Assembly: GCA_014529385.2 (NCBI GenBank)
Contig: CM043960.1
Span: forward strand, 22,437,719-22,501,718
DNA length: 64,000 bases
Direction: 5' to 3'
Source of the DNA: Adiantum capillus-veneris
Lineage: Eukaryota > Streptophyta > Polypodiopsida > Polypodiales > Pteridaceae
Part shown: one piece after another, positions 26,763 to 36,101 of the stretch
Numbering within the stretch: the stretch's first letter is position 1
Layout of the letters: every line of letters starts with the position of its first letter
Notes under the pieces: model-generated
The model's input: the letters and a program-made list of their open reading frames with translations, nothing else
Database searches by the model: none
Told to the model about the DNA's origin: nothing
Position numbers and translations under genes: made by a program

Positions 26763-27002
26763 ACCAACCCACCAATTTAGCAAGAGAAGCTTGCTACTTT
26801 CTCTCGCATTCCGCAAGGATATCTTCGGGATATTAGGACATGGGCCCGCTTGTCCTCCCATCTTTGTTAAGTGGATGATGAGACAGGTGACGGAAGAGGT
26901 CATACCTTTTGGACACCACCACTTGCAAGCGTTTTGCTTGCCCCCCACCCGCTCAAAATATCGGCAATGCTTCTCAAAGGCTTCATGAAGAGGAGGCAGC
27001 AT

Positions 27003-27046
27003 TATGTAGTATGTAGTACGTAGCTACTAGTATGATGTATCAATAG

Positions 27047-27115
<69 letters not shown>

Positions 27116-27595
27116 CACTTGGAAGGATGGGGTGGGGGTGGGAGAAGGAGAGACCGAAGGGAGCTTGAGGGGGAGAGACCCAAGGGAGAGAAGATGGAGA
27201 GCTTGAGCCTTGTCACTTGAGAGCTTCAATGGGAGCACATGGTATGATGAGAGCATTGAGAGGCTAGAGCTTGTACAATGTAACTTGTAAGTTGTGTTGG
27301 AGAACAAGGGGGAGGAGTTGCTTAAATAGGAAGAGGAAGAGCATGGGAGAGGGAGAGCATGAGGCCTTATGCATGTGAGAGGGAGAGCATGGCAATGACC
27401 CATGGGCATTGGCACATGGTTGCAAAACAACTCCAAAACGGCTCCCTAGACGCTCACTATAAACGTTCAAAAACTACCGCCAACGTCATAAACGGCTAGA
27501 AATTTCGGCCGAACGAAACGTACTAAACGGACTGCACGGGACGGAACCGGACGAATGGAATGAAACGTTATGTACGACGTACGAAAACTACCCTA
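27003..27595 (-). other. hAT 5' untranslated region and right terminus
   Basis: Between the first transposase codon and the right inverted repeat. It contains a (GA)n microsatellite at 27051-27113, G/A-rich sequence, and a terminal stretch rich in ACGT/CGTA words (27430-27595) that resembles the left subterminal region. The terminal inverted repeat and target copy end at 27603. No other gene seen. Confidence 0.7.
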
Positions 27596-30116
27596 TACAT
27601 CAGTATCCAAAAGGCTATAGAGATTCAATGTCCTCCAAGGTAGGCACTCTGTCAGGACGGCTCCTATGTCGCGCCAGTATGGTATGGATCCTCTGTCACA
27701 ATCTACGTCGATGTCAAGAGGGCCCCCTCATCCATGGGTGACGGGACCGCCCCAACTCGATCGCCCTATCAAGCAGTATGCCTCTGGTGTTGTTATGTTG
27801 TGGGAGTTGCTCGAAATCCTCTGTCTGTGACTGAAAGAAATCTGTAATCTTCCGCTGTCGCTGGATCTCTCTCATTGTGCCCCCCTTCAAGAGGTCCTCT
27901 CTGTGTTTGTGAATCTCCAATAAGTATAATCCGAGGCATCTCTGATCCTGGTATCTCATGACTCTAGAAAGTGACCCAAAACCCTCTCTGAATAGACAGT
28001 GAAAGTGGCCTCGTATCTCATGATCTCCCGGAGAGTGGGCTGCCCTCTGAATAAGGCCTCATACCTACCTCTGATCTCAGTATATGCGCTGCATCGACAC
28101 ACAAAATGCTCCTCGCTCTCCACCTCCTCTTTGAATGCTTTGCAAACTCGGTCCTCTCTGGGGACGCCAGTATGTCTCCCGATCTCAATCTCTAACCTAT
28201 GTGATGCCACTCTCAACTGACCAATCGCCACCAGTGAGCTATGTGGCATGTATGTGTCCATGTAGTGTGGTCTCTGTATGAAGTTCTAGTGTAACAAGGA
28301 ACAGGCGGAACACAGCCAAAAAGTTCCGAAATGGCGTTCTGGACGAGTCCCGTTCCCAAAACGGAGTCGGGAACGGAACAGGGTTTAACCGGAACGGGAG
28401 GGGGGACAAGGCGAAACGTGAGACGGAATGGCGGAATGGGAAAAAGTAGGCATTTAGGGGCAGATTTGGGGCTGTTTGGGGGACATATTTGGGGCAGTCT
28501 GAGGGCAAGTTTGGGGGCAGCTTTGGGGTTGTTTAGGAGTTGATTTGGGACTAAGCTGGCAGGAGGTAATTCAAGCCTTACTCTAGGCGACCGTTCCGGG
28601 CCCCCCTCCTCCCCGATCCCGTCCTGTTCGGGACCCTCCCGTTCCGATCCCCGTTCCCGTTCCGAGTAATTATTGAACCCATAGTATAGTAAGGAACTAG
28701 TCTCTGTAGTCGAACGCCTTCGTCCCCAAGCCCGGTGACTCCCAAACTCTCCTGATGTATAGCTGCCAAAGGTCCTGTCTCAACACCAGGTTCCTCTAAC
28801 TGCGAGAGAGGTGAACATAGGGTGAGTCAAGGTCGTACTGGAAGGGTGGTAGACTCTCCATATCAAGACCGTGTGCCTCAAACCATGCTCTGACCTCTGA
28901 GTACCATGCTCTCATGCCCACTCTCTGATAGCTGTATAGCTGCCTCAAAAGCCCTGCGAGTAAGTCTGTCGGGAGGTATCTCTCTCATCCTCTGAATGAA
29001 ACAGATTGTTTGGAATAGTGCCTCTACTACCATAGGTGGTGTGGCAAGCTCTACTCTGATAATGTCATGTGGCACTGTGTGCTTGCTACAGAGCAAGCGT
29101 GAAATCATACATATTTGTGGCCTCTCAATCTGTGCCCACTGGTCATCTGTTTGGTGCCCATTTGAGTACATCAAGGCCGGGGTGACTAAGGTGCCGAAAA
29201 GCCACCCCTTCGTGCGGGGCTCCTGAAAGTGTGCCTGGTGGCATCTCCGCTCTAGCATGGCCAGGGATGCATACCCTCAAGTGAGCCTGTCGGTAGCTAC
29301 CTGCCTCATAGTGAATGGTCCTGGTAGGCTGGTGAATGTAACTCCCAGGTGGACATATGAGGTGACCACATCAAGCCGTCCTCCTCTGCAGTGAAGGTGG
29401 CAGCGCTCCTCACTGCACTGGATGTGTGAAAGATCATAACCTTGGTTTTGCCAAGGTTCACAGTCAACCCCCTATGTGTGCAGAAATCAGCCAAGGCCCC
29501 AAGATGGCGCTGTAAGCCCTCGGGTGACTCTGAAATCAACACAATATCATCAGCATATAACATGATGTGGATTGGAGTACCTCCCAAGTCGCTCCCTCTC
29601 CTCCTGCTCGTAGTATGTAGTCGGAGATCTCGTCGATGTAGAGCCCAAATAGTGTCGGGGAGAGTGGGCATCCTTCCTTAACATCAATGGTGCTAGCAAT
29701 GGTCTCTGATAAGCCTCTTGGGCATCGAACGCGACCAATCACCCGCTCGTAGAGAGCGTATATGGCCCAAATCATCTCTGTTGGTATCCAGAGACTCTGG
29801 AGGCCCTGGAAGAGCCTCTCGCGTGGAACTGTATCAAAGGCCTTGGGAAATCTACAAAGCAACAGTAAAGTCTCTTCTTCCACGCCTGCCCCATCAATGC
29901 GGCAGCGCAGGACGAAGATGTGATCGATGGTGGAGAAAGCTCGTCTGAAACCTGCCTAGCCTGGGGCTCGTAGACCCTCGAGCTGAACTCTGCCTCAAGT
30001 ACTGCGCCATACAGCTTGGCCATCGTGTGGCCAATCATGATGGTCTTGTAGTTCCCTGGGTCCAAGGTGTCGCCAAATTTGTGGATAGGCACTATGGTCT
30101 GCTTATCGAGATCTTT
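27596..30116 (-). pseudogene. LINE-2 reverse transcriptase and C-terminal region, decayed
   Basis: Reading leftward from 30116: DLDKQTIVPIHKFGD...NYKTIMIGHTMAKLYGAVLE (RT N-terminal motifs); an AFDTVPRERLFQGLQ block with the first catalytic Asp; KEGCPLSPTLFGLYID; catalytic YADDIVLISESPEGLQRHLG near 29550; a thumb/linker region (LGTLVTPALMYSNG-type, IERPQICMISRLLCSKH); and a zf-RVT-like C-terminus near 28200 (LEIEIGRHTGVPREDRVC, then EHFVCRCSAY). At least three frameshifts and several stops, plus a 0.4-kb foreign insertion at 28303-28690. It continues leftward across the hAT into 10759-11003. Its 5' part was cut by LARD-1; no endonuclease is identified. Confidence 0.82.
28303..28690. mobile_element. 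Insertion rich in GGAACGG/CCGTTCC, possible non-autonomous DNA element
   Basis: About 390 bp interrupting LINE-2 between the segments matching LGTKAF and RPHYMD. Left and right arms carry complementary words (CGGAACGGAACAGGG, CCGGAACGGGAGGGGGG against CCCTCCCGTTCC, CCCCGTTCCCGTTCCG), and the centre is a G/T-rich stretch of GTTTGGGG-type repeats. AAGGAAC occurs at both edges (28296-28302 and 28691-28697) and could be most of a target duplication. No coding capacity. Confidence 0.55.
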
Positions 30117-30121
30117 CAGAC

Positions 30122-31383
30122 TGTCACGTGCACATCTAACCCTATGTGTAACGTGGACAAGCTACTTCATGACAAGGGTTCAGTTCAGCTCAGTTAGTCT
30201 AGAATAGGAAGTGATCTGGCACTTTTGTGAGTCTGTTCACAGACCGTGCATGTCCAGAGACTTAGATTAGATACATATCCTCTGGTTGCACACAGCATGA
30301 TCATCAGATTTCAATCAGAACCCATTAGGAGCATTTTTACAGTGTATAGACCTATTTTCCCTATTTTTGACATTTTTCACTTATTATTTTTAAGTGACTT
30401 TTGTTGGAAACTCGGTAGGGCAAATTCACTAAGCAAGTATATAAGCAAACTAGCGCTAGCACTCTCTAGCAGAAGAGGCAGCAGGAACCCGGTGTTCATC
30501 AGGCAACTTCTCAGCAAGACCTCCCAAGACAAAAGACCTAGCGTTTTTGTAGATGTAGAGCTAGCAATTTTTCAGCAAGACAGAAGACCTGGCGTTTTTG
30601 CACAGCAGAACAGCCCCGGCGACAACACGACACAACAAATCAGTCCTAGCATTAGCAGAGTCCATAGCAGACAACAAATTTCCCTAGCATTAACGAATTT
30701 CCACCGCAAGATCAGTTTTCAGCCTTGCGTTTTTGCATCAACATGGCATTTCAGTGTTTTTGCAGATCTTCGCGACAGAACCACAAGAGGAACCAGCGTT
30801 ATCAATTTGTAGCAGTCAGACAACGCAGAAGAAGTCCCGAACCCTGCAGATCTCACCTTCCCGCAACAAATCCTCGCCGCACAGTCAGATCCAGCGTAGT
30901 TTGCAGTTTCAGCCCAGAAAACGCAGATTTCAGCATCTGCGTTTTCAGCGCGTCGTTGTCGCATTGTCGCCGTCGACATCATCACCGACATAGAGTCAGA
31001 ATTCAGCAGATAAAGATTTGCAGATTTCAGCCATTAGCGTTTTCAGATTTCAGCCGTCTCGTCGTCATCCTCATCGTCGTCGACATCGTCGGCAAGTCCA
31101 AGCATTGTAGAGATTTGTGCAATCAATAGTAGACCGCTCTCACCATAGAGAGTGGGGCCTTCGGAGGAGGTTTTGACAACATTCTGGTGTCGTATTCTTC
31201 TCTCTCTATCTCTCAATCTCATGCACCTTCATTCACAGTTTTCACCACTTTGTATGTGTCCATTGCACTCTCTCACTTAAGGAACGGAAGGCTCTCCCTT
31301 CCGTAAGTAAAAGGAACCCTTGAGCACAATTCGGAGCACTCATCTTGAGCAACGTTCAACATTCGCTTCCGCTGCACCTTACA
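30122..31383 (+). repeat. LARD-1 5' LTR
   Basis: 1,262 bp. The middle (about 30480-31080) is a degenerate array of short words such as CTAGCGTTTTTGCA, CAGATTTCAGC and CAGCAGATCAGCC, and later CGTCGTC/GTCGACATC. A compact TCTCTCTCTATCTCTCAATCTC block lies near 31200. Confidence 0.9.
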
Positions 31384-31396
31384 TTGGTGTCAGAGC
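31384..31396 (+). promoter_or_regulatory. LARD-1 primer-binding site (initiator tRNA-Met-like)
   Basis: TTGGTGTCAGAGC follows the LTR; it differs by one base from the TGGTATCAGAGC site, which LARD-2 retains exactly. Confidence 0.8.
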
Positions 31397-31562
31397 TTTG
31401 GCAATGTTCTATATCACTCAAGGAAAGAACCACATAGTTTTTTTTGCTTGTTGCGGTCGCACGTAACCCAAGACCTCTTGGGCGTGTCGATACCTAATCG
31501 TGTTTTTGAAGAGTGACAGGAAACCCAAGAAAGAAGGGCTTTGTCCAGTCTCCCCTTATGCC

Positions 31563-32664
31563 TGTTAGGTGCAGCGGAATGAATGTTTTATTTTCTCAAG
31601 ATTAGTGATCTTTATTGCTCAAGGTTCCTTTTAGTTCTTAGGGAAAGAGAGAGCTTTTCGTCATATGGAGAGTGCTATGATCACGAACAAAGTGAGTGGA
31701 TTGTGCGTGCAAGTGAATGAGACTGAGAGAAGGAGAGAGAAGAGATACGACACCGAGAGGTTGTAAAACCCTCCTCCGAAGGCCCCACTCTCGTCGGCGA
31801 GAGTGGTCTATTCTTTGATTGCACAAAGGTGTACAATGCGTATGCAATGGACTATGCAACTTGGTCTATGTCGATGACGACGATGGCTGAAATCTGAGAT
31901 CTTCTAATCGCTGAATTTCAGGACTGTTTCGGTGGCTGAAAATGACTGTTTTGGCTGCGTTTTCTTGGCTGAAAAATGAGGTTTCTTAGGGCTGAAAACT
32001 GATGGTCTTTACGGGCTGAATCTGCTACACTTTAGGTGAATAATGCCGGTCTTAATTTGCTGCTGAAATCCAAAAACGCCAGGGCTGAAATTGGTCCTTC
32101 TGTCGCCGGGGTTCTGCAAATGCAAAAACGCTAGGCTGATCTGCTGTGTCGTGATGACGTCGGGGCTGATCTGCTGTGCACAAATCGCCAAGGCTGATCT
32201 GATGCAAAAACGCTAGGTCTACTGTGGAGAAAACGCCAGAGTAGTCGCGGGGGTTGGTCTTGCTGAGAAGTTGCCTGTTGAGCAAGGTGCTCCTGCTGCC
32301 TCTTCTGCCAGAAAGTGTGAACTTTGGTTTGCTTATATATTAACTTAGCAAATTTGCCCTACCTACTTTTGTTGGAAAGTCACTTAAAAATAATAAGTGA
32401 AAATCCCAATAAATAGGAAAATAGGCTAAATGCACTGGAAAATTCCCCTAACTGATACTAATGGATTCTGATGGGAAATCCGATGATCATGCTGTGTGCA
32501 ACCGGAGGATATGCATCTATGCTAAGTGGCCGGGCATGCATGGTCTACGAATAGACTCACAAAAGTGCCAGATCACTACTAATCTAGACTTGACTAAACT
32601 GACTGAACCCTGTTGTGGTGTAGCTTGTCCACGGACACACAGGGTTGGGATGTGTCACGTGACA
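31563..32664 (-). repeat. LARD-2 3' LTR
   Basis: 1,102 bp, opposite in orientation to the LARD-1 5' LTR only 180 bp to its left, so the two form a long imperfect inverted repeat. Confidence 0.9.
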
Positions 32665-32675
32665 TCCCCTCCTTT

Positions 32676-32921
32676 TCAAAGTGAGGTACTGGTACCAAAC
32701 TGTATGGCGTCGAGGGAGATTGCCAACAGCATCCGGAATCCTGGAAGGGACTCTTCGCCGGCCCACTCTGCTGTGTGGGTCGAGCGGTACTTGAACTTCA
32801 TAAAGGTCTGCAACGCTTGCTTCTTTGGGCCGCGCCGAAAGCGACACAAAGTCTTATGAATCTCCTTCGTTGCTTCAAGTTCGTCTAGAGTCCTGCTTCT
32901 TCCATCTTCAAGAATCTCCAT
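32676..32921 (-). pseudogene. LARD-2 chromodomain-like tail ORF
   Basis: An 81-codon frame ends 11 bp before the LTR, overlapping the polypurine tract. It reads EILEDGRSRTLDELEATKE, then TFMKFKYRSTHTAEWAGEES, and ends FGTSTSL. The layout (basic strand, a K-F-K/W-K-like strand, x-x-E-W/T-W-E-like, then a short conserved end next to the polypurine tract) resembles the chromodomain tail of plant gypsy Pol. LARD-3 keeps the same C-terminal half and the same stop. This suggests descent from a gypsy chromovirus; it is weak similarity judged by eye. Confidence 0.45.
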
Positions 32922-32933
32922 GGCTGAAAATTC

Positions 32934-34319
32934 CTAAAACCATCTCCAACACAAAACCATGAACATACCCATTCCATGTAAAGTGAAGGAAAAAAATCTT
33001 GTCTTCGCTAAAGACTGTGTATGCAATGTCGATGAACATAGAGACGGAGTGACAAACCGTTCATCAAACACATGCAAACAATGAGATCGAATCTTTTCTG
33101 TTTGATCGAAATCAATCAACTGTGGCCATTCACAATGGAAATGCCCATGCTTGGTGCTCACACTATCATGTGATCTTTCAGAAACTGTGTCATGCCAAAG
33201 AAGAGACATGGAATGTGACTTCCTTACATACAAATTTTTCAGCTTTTCATGAACAATCCGCATACATTCGTGCTCATCCATGAGAGAAACGTGCTTAACA
33301 TACAATATGTCATGCCTAGGAAAAGGGATCACATAATGATGCTGACTAAAATACAGGAAACCTTCACGAATGAAACACTCAAACAATGCGTGCGTATCAA
33401 TCATGAGAACACATAATACTTCCTATGATGGTTCTTTGGACCAAGGCTCGAGAGCCAAGATCGCTTCTTCGGGATCTATCGAATCGTCTTGTGGGGGATC
33501 TGTGGACCTCGACTCGAAAGCCAAGATCGATTCTTGGTGATTGATCGAATCTACAACGAGGTTAGCTTTGCTAGAAAAAGCATCAACTAACACATCATCC
33601 TTGTGAACAATCACATCTTCTTCATGAAACTCATCATGCTTGTGAGAAATCACATCTTGATCATGCAAATCATCATGCTTGTCTTTGTCATCCAAATCAT
33701 TATGCAAATCATGGTCAATCAAATCATCATGCTTAGCAATATCATTCATATCATCATGCTTCTCATAATCATGCAATTCCTGTGTGTCATGCTGTGGAGA
33801 AAAAGAGACGGAGAGAGTCTCCTTTTCGTGATTCTGTGCAAAGTACGCCTGTACTTGAGAAAAAAGTCGCAACATCTCTTTGTTTTGTCGGTCGCTTTGT
33901 TCTTGTATTGCTTTTCTTTCTGCTTCTCTTTCTGCTTTGTCTTTTGCGTGCCTGCGATGCCTGCGATCCATTTCTGCTTCTCTTGCTTTGTTTGCTGCTT
34001 GTCTTTCTGCTTCGGCTTCTGCGTGTCTGCGTTCCATTTCTTTGAATTCACGATCCAATTTGGCTTGTCGTTCTTTGGCTTCCAAGCGTGCTTGCTCACG
34101 CTCACGCGCTATGGCTGCCATTCTTACTGCATTTCTTGCTCTGCGTTGTAAATTTTGTTCCATAAACAACAGCTTCAACTCCTCCTTTGGAGTTAATGCA
34201 ATCGGTGTCGTAGATGGGGAAGGGTCGGAAAAACCTCCTGGTGTGGAAAATTCTTCTTCGCCTCTCTCATGCTCATCACTTCCAAGCGAAATATCCATTC
34301 CGCTTCGAGTGATGACCAT
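32934..34319 (-). pseudogene. LARD-2 unknown protein (coiled coil, His/Asp repeats, conserved C-terminal domain)
   Basis: I do not recognise this family. From the conserved start MVITRSGMD at 34319: an acidic/Pro-rich N-terminus; a 120-residue charged helix rich in A-R-E-R-E-Q and E-A-E-R (predicted coiled coil); a His/Asp-rich segment with repeated KHDDL/HDLHND words; an acidic linker with the E-x-I-L-A-L-E-x-x-S motif; then a C-terminal domain (ALFECFIREGFLYFSQ, VIPFPRHDIL, MSLLWHDTVSERSHD, PQLIDFDQ) ending in a hydrophobic GMFMVLCWRWF tail. One in-frame TAG at about 33420 separates the last two parts; the other copies have Gln there. The upstream leader is also open in the same frame to an ATG at 34535, but other copies do not keep that, so MVITRSG is the preferred start. 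It could be a Gag-like packaging protein, by position only. Confidence 0.75.
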
Positions 34320-34770
34320 TCTGAAGTCGTGGGTTCTTGTGGGTTCTTGGGGGTCTTGGGTTCTTAAGTTCACGAGGACCTTGGGTCGTGAGGGTCTTGG
34401 TTCTTGGGTTCTTGAGGTTTTCTTTCGCTTGCAAATCGCGTTGGAGAAGGATCTTCTCTTTACCCGAGTTCTACCCTTTTCTGCGGGCGCACCCCTTGGC
34501 GGCCTTGCGCTCACACCAAGGTTGCTTTTTCCCACCTCACGTCGATTGGTCGGCCGCTAAGTGCACGGTCCGCTCTCAATGAGTGAAAAGAGACACAAGG
34601 GGAGGCTGGACAAGCCCTTCTTTCTTGGGATTCCTATCACTCTTCAACAAAACACGATTAGGAATCGCCACGCCCAAGTAAACTTGGGTTCGTGCGAACG
34701 CAACAAGCAAAAAAATTCTTGTGGTTCTTCCCTTGAGTAATGCAGAACACTTCCAAAGCTCTGATACCAA

Positions 34771-35838
34771 TGTTAGGTGCAGCGGAATGAATGTTGTATT
34801 TTCTCAAGATTAGTGATCTTTATATCTCAAGGTTCCTTTTAGTTCTTAGGGAAAGAGAGAGCTTTCCGTCATATGGAGAGTGCTATGATCACGAACAAAG
34901 TGAGTGGATTGTGCGTGCAAGTGAATGAGACTGAGAGAAGGAGAGAGAAGAGATACGACACCGAGAGGTTGTAAAACCCTCCTCCGAAGGCCCCACTCTC
35001 GTCGACGAGAGTGGTCTATTCTTTGATTGCACAAAGGTGTACAATGCGTATGCAATGGACTATGCAACTTGGTCTATGTCGATGACGACGATGACGACGA
35101 TGGCTGAAATCTGAGATCTTCTAATCGCTGAATTTCGGTGGCTGAAAATGACTGTTTTGGCTGCGTTTTCTTGGCTGAAAAATGAGGTTTCTTAGGGCTG
35201 AAAACTGATGGTCTTTACGGGCTGAATCTGCTACACTTTAGGTGAATAATGCCGGTCTTAATTTGCTACAGAAATCCAAAAACGCCAGGGCTGAAATTGG
35301 TCCTTCTGTCGCCGGGGTTCTGCAAATGCAAAAACGCTAGGCTGATCTGCTGTGTCGTGATGACGTCGGGGCTGATCTGCTGTGCACAAATCGCGCTAGG
35401 TCTTCTGTGGAGAAAACGCCAGAGTAGTCGCGGGGGTTAGTCTTGCTGAGAAGTTGCCTGTTGAGCAAGGTGCTCCTGTTGCCTCTTCTGCCAAAAAGTG
35501 TGAACTTTGGTTTGCTTATATATTAACTTAGCAAATTTGCCCTACCTACTTTTGTTGGAAAGTCACTTAAAAATAATAAGTGAAAATCCCAATAAATAGG
35601 AAAATAGGCTAAATGCACTGGAAAATTCCCCTAACTGATGCTAATGGATTCTGATGGGAAATCCGATGATCATGCTGTGTGCAACCGGAGGATATGCATC
35701 TATGCTAAGTGACTGGGCATGCACGGTCTACGAATAGACTCACAAAAGTGCCAGATCACTGCTAATCTAGACTTGACTGAACCCTGTTGTGGTGTAGCTT
35801 GTCCACGGACACACAGGGTTGGGATGTGTCACGTGACA
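34771..35838 (-). repeat. LARD-2 5' LTR
   Basis: 1,068 bp, nearly the same as 31563-32664 apart from small deletions. It is followed on the minus strand by an exact TGGTATCAGAGC primer site at about 34757-34768. Confidence 0.9.
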
Positions 35839-36010
35839 GTGCCTCTTTTCACTCATTGCGAGCGGACCGTGCACTTAGCCACCAGCCAATCGACGTGAGG
35901 TGGGAAAAAGCAACCTTGGTGTGAGCGCAAGGCCGCCAAGGGATGCGCCCGCGGAAAGAGTAGAGCTCGGGTAATGAGAAGATCCTTCTCTAACACAGAT
36001 TGCAAGCGAA

Positions 36011-36096
36011 AGAAGAACCTTAAGAACCTTAAGAACTCAAGAACCCAAGAACCACAAGAACCCAAGTTCCTTGTGAACTTAAGAACCCAAGACTTC
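36011..36096 (+). repeat. AAGAACC minisatellite in the LARD-1 leader
   Basis: About eight imperfect copies of an AAGAACCCAAG/AAGAACCTT unit just upstream of the ORF start. LARD-2 has the same type of array on the minus strand near 34330-34430 with a different copy number. LARD-3 lacks it. Confidence 0.8.
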
Positions 36097-36101
36097 AGTG
36101 G

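Larger units (their letters stand above)
19702..27002 (-). pseudogene. hAT transposase, split by copia-2 and truncated at its C-terminus
   Basis: Transposase that would cut and paste the hAT element. The N-terminal part (27002-26763) has a BED-like zinc finger with a CKWWCPKG motif, a later HLTKMGG and PCPNIP. It is cut by copia-2 and resumes at 21202 with DUF659-like sequence (IARTVIECNLSFNILR, then GCSILSDGWSDRKKRGFINI). Proposed introns, all GT-AG, are 20659-20761 and 19952-20050. The exon between them carries the QVITDNASNCKAMSKRLE and CASHCLDLLFEDIG motifs typical of the family. Breaks: frameshift near 21000, TAA just before the first intron where ILQAILE would be expected, and TAG at about 19704-19706. 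The C-terminal hATC dimerisation domain is not found between gypsy-1 and the left end. Confidence 0.85.
11004..27595 (-). mobile_element. hAT DNA transposon, interrupted by gypsy-1 and copia-2
   Basis: The ends are defined by imperfect terminal inverted repeats and a shared 10-bp flank. The interior carries a hAT-type transposase on the minus strand (BED-like zinc finger, DUF659 and following region). Without the two LTR elements the transposon is about 2.6 kb. It sits inside LINE-2, whose pieces lie on both sides. Only about 300 bp separate the gypsy-1 insertion from the left end, too little for the usual hATC dimerisation domain, so this copy was probably defective. The exact first base depends on which 8 of the 10 shared bases are the duplication. 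Confidence 0.78.
31563..35838 (-). mobile_element. LARD-2: related non-autonomous LTR element, inserted head-to-head in LARD-1
   Basis: LTRs at 31563-32664 and 34771-35838 (minus strand TGTCACGTGACA...CACCTAACA). The flanks are ATGCC (31558-31562) and GTGCC (35839-35843), a 4-of-5 target duplication. Removing the element rejoins LARD-1 leader sequence that is colinear with LARD-2's own leader (GTCCAGTCTCCCCTTATGCC to CTCTTTTCACTCATTG). The internal 2.1 kb holds the unknown gene on the minus strand. Confidence 0.9.

Noticed and set aside
27002-27436. Minus-strand frame with Leu-Ser repeats
   Set aside because: Generated by the (GA)n run at 27051-27113 inside the hAT 5' region.
33603-34560. 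Several long plus-strand frames, Ile/Met-rich and Leu/Cys-rich
   Set aside because: Antisense shadows of the LARD-2 coiled-coil and His/Asp-rich gene; their composition follows from the reverse complement.
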